64,000 bases of DNA from Diphasiastrum complanatum (Eukaryota > Streptophyta > Lycopodiopsida > Lycopodiales > Lycopodiaceae), in the NCBI GenBank assembly GCA_029204225.1, contig CM055100.1, positions 27,852,649 through 27,916,648 on the forward strand, given 5' to 3'. The translations under genes and the position numbers were made by a program. Shown here in pieces: positions 59,688 through 64,000 of this stretch. Below the pieces are notes generated by a model that was not told where the DNA came from, searched no databases, and was given only the letters and a program-made list of their open reading frames with translations. The stretch's first letter is position 1. The number at the start of each line of letters is the position of its first letter.

Positions 59688-60828
59688 TACAATTTTTACC
59701 AAAAAAGCTATACATGTCTCTCTTAAAGTTCATAATTCCAGTTCTAACCATTGAAAATATTACTTTCGATTAAATAACAAGTCTTATCCAAAGAATCTCT
59801 TTTGTGGAGTTTGTACCCATACATTTCAGTCTTAGCACTCAATCTAACTTTGTAAGGAACTTACACTGTCCCCACAAGAAGCAGATAATTGCTCGACTAC
59901 ATCAAACCAGAGAGTAAAAAATAAGACGTTTTTTTTGCAGAGGATTTAAAAAGCCATAAGGCGTTTTTGACATAGACGACCTGCAGATATAAGCAGCATT
60001 TAAGTTGCACAATGGACACAGTACTCTTCTACAACATGTCCCACTTTCCTACATGGAAGAAACTAGGTGTTAGATGAAGTTGTAGTAAGCTTAACACATT
60101 GATCAAGAGCTAGAGGAAAGTCCAATAACTCTTTGGAGACGAGGTTGCCTAAAGGGAACCAGAGTAAAGAGGGCATGTCATTCTCTTAATGTCTTGATCA
60201 GCTTGGATTTCTTCTTGCAAGGTAGACGTCAGCTATCACCAATTAGTTATTTCAGCATTATTCTTGAACATTTCGCACTTAGTTTCCCAATGGGTGAGCA
60301 CGAAAACATCAGGGCCCTTGAATCAATAATTTATGTAACAGGTTCTGTAGTAGTCTTTAAAGAATGGCCTTGTTCTGGTTATTTAGATGGAGTCATGAGA
60401 TTTCTCACCAGAAATGGTGTGCATAGATCCCCCTCCCTCCCTCTCACAGAGATGGCAGTCTAGTATCCACACATGCCAGAGGATTCTTTGTACTCATTAT
60501 CCTTATGCTTATACAAGACAAAATTGCCATATGTCAAAACCGCAGCCAAACATTCATCAAGGATGAGTGTCAACATCTTGATGGTGCTCTCTTGCAGACA
60601 AGTTTCTGTCCTCGATTTTGATCATGAAACTATATCAGCTATTCTATATAAGACTAAAGATAAGGATCATCTTTAGCCCTCCAAGGTGATGCCATATACC
60701 TGATAGATATGAGGCATCAATAAGCAGTCTATAGAAGATTACAAACCTCTTGACAGGATCATTTTGTACGCAGCATGTCTTAGTCAATACAGAAAGACCA
60801 ATCGCTTATAGTATGTCAACTTACGTCA

Positions 60829-62166
60829 TCACAGAAGGTTGCTGGTAGTCTTTCCAGAAGAAACTACCAGAACCTTTCCTGAAGGCCGCCTTTTCAGGCG
60901 TTGTTGCATCAATCCCTTCTGTATGTGGTTTTTGATTGCTTTTTCCTGTAAAAGGAACATATGAGTCTCAAGTCTCGAAAGAAATTTAAATTACATAAAG
61001 GCCACGTTAAAATAAAAAAAGATGACAAGCTATTAGGTAAAATAGGAAATATTCCATGCAAGCCGAGCATTGGAGGATCCAAACCTCGAAGATTTTTATC
61101 AAATTATTTTGGCAAACAATCCAAGGTTCAATACACGGTTTGGAAAGAAATTATTGCAGCAACTCAAGATTTCGAAAAAGAAGGTTCTACTCGTATACAC
61201 AAAGTAGAAGTTTGGAAAAAGTTGGACAACATGGTGAAATACTTGAAAAAAGATAAATTTTCAAATACTAATGTACAAATGATACAGAAAACAACCAGTG
61301 AATTTGTGGATGCAGTTCAAAGTGCATGGGGTGTTGATCATATAACACATTATATGATAAGATTTTGATTTTACACTGCGATAGACAAATATGTGCAATT
61401 AAATTAGATACTTTTGGTACTGATTTAGATTATGCACTGCGATAGACAAATATGTGCAATTAAATACATCATTCGACATTCTTTGCAAGAAATAGTGGAA
61501 GTCTTAGCATATGGTCATCGCAAGAAATGAAAAAATCTCATTGGCAAGCAAGAGCGGCATTTCATAAAAGTACGCTCAATGGTTTTCAGGGTGGGAACAC
61601 AAGCTTACCATAACGTGGCAACCTTCTTCAAATTTTTCAAGGAAGCCACTGACCCAACGATCTGCATTCTCTACCCACTCACTGTGAAGGATGCCTGCTG
61701 TTTTGGCTACTGTGTTGAGCTGCAAAACATAACATACTAGTATAACTACAAGTCATAGGAACTGAGAAAGCAGATTTGTACTCCAAGTACAGATTCTCTC
61801 CCCCCTCTATTCTCCAAAAGACAAAAAGCCCTGAGGGTGTTTCAGTCAAATAGATTTGACATGTATGATTTAGTATCATGCATTTTGAGAATGGGAGAAA
61901 AATTTGAGAGATGCGAAAAACTTCCCAGACTGGTTGCTGGCGCACTTACCATATTTCCATATTCCCAACAATTTAACTCCTTCAATATGCTTTTAATTGC
62001 TTCTTTGAAAAGTTCAGTGTGGTTACCTCATATACTAACAAAGCTCTAACACAAATGAATTTTAACTATTCAAGATAGCATGTGCTGTCTGACCTACCCG
62101 CTCTTGCTGTTCCTTCACTTTTTGCCGCAGCTTCCGCATTCCCATGTTCACCTGTAATTGTTTTTC
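60829..62166 (-). CDS. unrecognised gene, three C-terminal exons
   Basis: Minus-strand exons 62166-62098, 61719-61609 and 60945-60829 are bounded by AG acceptors and GT donors (GTAGGT, GTAAGC) and all join in phase 0. They encode 98 residues ending in [23 protein letters not shown], then [20 protein letters not shown] and [11 protein letters not shown], then [20 protein letters not shown] and [10 protein letters not shown]. The first part is a likely coiled coil. No family comes to mind. The intron between the last two exons contains a transposon remnant (60961-61580), on the opposite strand. Upstream exons are probably beyond 62.2 kb; one candidate is at 62780-62883. An alternative third-exon frame ([20 protein letters not shown]) ending at the GTAAGT at 60825 is possible. 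Confidence 0.5.
60961..61580 (+). pseudogene. DNA-transposon-like C-terminal protein fragment in an intron
   Basis: An open frame of 135 codons ([40 protein letters not shown]) is followed after a break by [20 protein letters not shown] in another frame. The two pieces recall the conserved THYMHxxxxH and GxxGxWSxQAMEKSHxAAR segments of a transposable-element protein family seen in plant and animal genomes. I know it from pattern memory and cannot name it with certainty. The short duplicated segment TACACTGCGATAGACAAATATGTGCAATTAAAT occurs at about 61372 and 61434. Confidence 0.4.
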
Positions 62167-62779
62167 CTGCATCACACAATCACATGAATTGACCTGTTCA
62201 AAGAGGGTAGAAAATTTTCTGCCTGAGCATTGTGACAATTTTGACCTCTAAAAACATACTTTTGAATAACAAGTGGAAGCTTTCAGTGTTATCAAATAAT
62301 CGAACTTTCTCAAGTGACAAGAAAAATCTCATTTACTTGAAAAATTGTATTGTTCCTCTGAGACTAAAGGAGATATCTTTGACATCTCCTTATGCATTCA
62401 GGTGATTTCCAGGAATGTGGAAGATGATTTAAACTTTTGAGTCCTCCAATACGAGATCGGTAGCATTTCGAACGTGATTGTTCAAAAATCCATTCTGTGC
62501 GTTCTTTGTATGAAACATGGGTAAGTATACCACATTCCATACGCCAGTTACGGACAGTTACTTTATTTCCGTGTTCTGAAAAATCTCCCTGGTTCGCTGC
62601 TCACTGCTGGTTCACTATTACCACCACACTCATTTTAAAAAGTGAGAAACAATAAAATGATCACAATCATTGCTGGTGCGATATATCACCAACGAAGAAA
62701 AAAAAACATAAGTAACAAAGCTCATTAAGGGTAGCAAGGAAGGAGGCACGGAAAGGGAGAAGGTGCATAAGGTCGGAAC

Positions 62780-62883
62780 CATTGAACCTGCCTTGAATCT
62801 GAAGCATTATTAGGATAGAAAGCAGGCGAGGAACGGGTACTTGCAAGAATGAGAGGAGCTCGTAATGGATTTACATAAGCCAT
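62780..62883 (-). CDS. possible exon of the unrecognised minus-strand gene
   Basis: After a good acceptor (TTTTTGTCCCCACAG) the frame reads TMAYVNPLRAPLILASTRSS and PAFYPNNASDSRQ, then CAG/GTTCAA as a possible weak donor. A methionine codon three codons in could be a start. Nothing identifies the product, and the link to the exons at 62.17 kb is only by strand and order. Confidence 0.25.
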
Positions 62884-63019
62884 TGTGCGCTGTGGGGACA
62901 AAAAGATATCTCCATTTAGGAGTGTTGTGGGCGTTCATGGAGAAAAGAGTTCAGTGTACACAACAATTACTTTTATACATCCTTTTGCACATACAAAAAA
63001 CAATGGCTCAGAGAAGCTG

Positions 63020-63240
63020 CTACTTCTTGTCTTAAGCTGGAAAGTGACCACAACACAGCTTAGTAGTTTGAAACGTATGGAAAAGCATGCATTGTGGCAA
63101 ATCTTATTTAAGCATGCTTTGAAGTGTTGGCAATTGGACACCCGAACCTTCCAGCTATTCAGCTGCCAGTTTTTCCAAATGTTTCAAAGTCCAAACTACT
63201 AAGCTGTATTGCGTTCACTTTCCAGCTTAAAACAAGAAGT
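63020..63240. repeat. foldback element (imperfect inverted repeat, arms about 60-75 bp)
   Basis: The left arm (63024-63090) contains CTTCTTGTCTTAAGCTGGAAAGTGA and CTTAGTAGTTTGAAAC..ATGGAAAA. The right arm (63160-63240) contains the complements TTTCAAAG..ACTACTAAGC and TCACTTTCCAGCTTAAAACAAGAAG. A smaller hairpin (AAGCATGC / GCATGCTT) lies in the loop. It resembles a MITE or foldback transposon. Confidence 0.7.
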
Positions 63241-64000
63241 CATCCCTCATCTGCTGCTGCTGTGTCACCATTTTCAAAGTGTATTCAGAAAACAACCCTT
63301 CCTAGCTGCCTATATTCATATCATATTTTTTAATTTCAGTAGCTTTCCCAAAAAGCTTCTTCATTAAATTTTTATGATGTAGACCAGCCCCTTCATTTTT
63401 TTAATCATCGTTAGAAAGAAATCATGCATTATGATCAATTAAATGGAACTCTTCTGAACTCTATATGCTGCCCACTATTACAATGCATGTTTCATGTGTT
63501 ATAATAACTCACCCAATGTAGAGCTAAAACTTAGGCTTCCCGTGCCTTTCCAAAGTGACGCACAAAATTTAACAATGATGAATGCTAGCAACTGTTAGAG
63601 CAGCAGCATCACAATTACTTGCTACTTAGTCGCTAGATACATCTACAAAAGGATGTATGTAGCAATTTGTTCACTAGTAGCAGGCAGGACATCATGCTTT
63701 GGATAATATCACGTTTTTCTGAAGGGGAAACATGTCACCCAATGTCCACATTTCCCAAGCATGGGAAATGTGTGGGAGAAATGCTGGAGGGAAAGTCTTT
63801 GCCTACCAAAATACGAGCATAAGGAGGTAATCTTGCATGTGGGAAACAGACTTCAATTCTAGGAAACATGTGTTGATATATTATCTGTGTAACATGAGTT
63901 ACATAGGTGGATTATTCAATGTTTGAATCAAAAAATGCAATTTGACAAAAATTTCAACACGATGTAATGGTGTGGCAATTCTTGTTTCCAGTATACCATT
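63241..64000. other. unassigned sequence
   Basis: No gene recognised apart from the hairpin at 63747-63772. Confidence 0.4.
63747..63772. repeat. perfect hairpin CACATTTCCC / GGGAAATGTG
   Basis: Ten-base arms around AAGCAT. No gene context. Confidence 0.85.

Larger units (their letters stand above)
57861..60828. other. unassigned sequence
   Basis: No gene recognised. It contains a TC microsatellite at 58355-58407 and a tandem duplication at 59501-59687. Open frames at 58877, 59244 and 60194 show no family motif. Confidence 0.4.

Noticed and set aside
60194-60463. Plus-strand 89-codon frame with EHENIRALESIIYVTGSVVV
   Set aside because: Composition looks protein-like, but there is no known motif and no supporting exon. 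It was left unassigned.

Overview
This is nuclear DNA from a land plant with a repeat-rich genome. The evidence is Ty1/copia and Ty3/gypsy pol fragments with the plant tRNA-iMet and tRNA-Asp primer sites, CACTA (En/Spm) TNP2 transposase pieces, an AP2/ERF (DREB-type) remnant, an MRS2-type magnesium-transporter exon, GT-AG introns and long GA/TC microsatellites. I cannot name the species; a large repeat-rich genome such as a fern, lycophyte or gymnosperm would fit. There is no bacterial or organellar gene content.

Layout. 0.6-4.3 kb: a Ty3-type LTR followed by a truncated CACTA copy (A) carrying an AP2/ERF fragment. 5.1-5.6 kb: a dispersed repeat with an inverted partner at 51.2-51.8 kb. 7.4-9.7 kb: a decayed copia element with a tandemly duplicated zinc-binding domain. 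10.6-12.1 kb: MRS2 gene fragment. 14.6-17.7 kb: a second CACTA copy (B) with the same AP2/ERF remnant. 21.7-22.4 kb: an intact four-exon gene for a small secreted cysteine-rich protein. 22.9-27.3 kb: copia on the minus strand, ending at a TC microsatellite. 28.0-32.3 and 39.5-43.2 kb: two copies of one copia family in inverted orientation. 45.7-57.9 kb: a patchwork of two gypsy lineages and one copia, with inversions. 60.8-62.2 kb: the last three exons of an unrecognised gene with a transposon remnant in its intron.

The main novelty lies between the two inverted copia copies. At 38214-36321 (minus) six exons in consistent splice phase encode a predicted 476-residue protein. It joins an N-terminal divergent histone H3 (H3-like start, histone fold, basic Pro/Lys-rich extension) to a C-terminal Ulp1/SENP-type (C48) cysteine protease domain. 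One single-base frameshift in a T run interrupts exon 2. Upstream lies a roughly 91-bp-spaced array of an inverted motif pair (TCGCGTG..GCGATATTG) and a 155-bp GA tract. The array separates this gene from a divergent plus-strand gene, itself split by the minus-strand copia (39.29 kb, then 43.26-44.09 kb). A third decaying multi-exon gene lies at 34.5-35.7 kb. The block may be an old multi-gene transposon or a small gene cluster. I found no terminal inverted repeats, so that identity is open.

All calls come from reading the sequence and from remembered family motifs; no database search was run.
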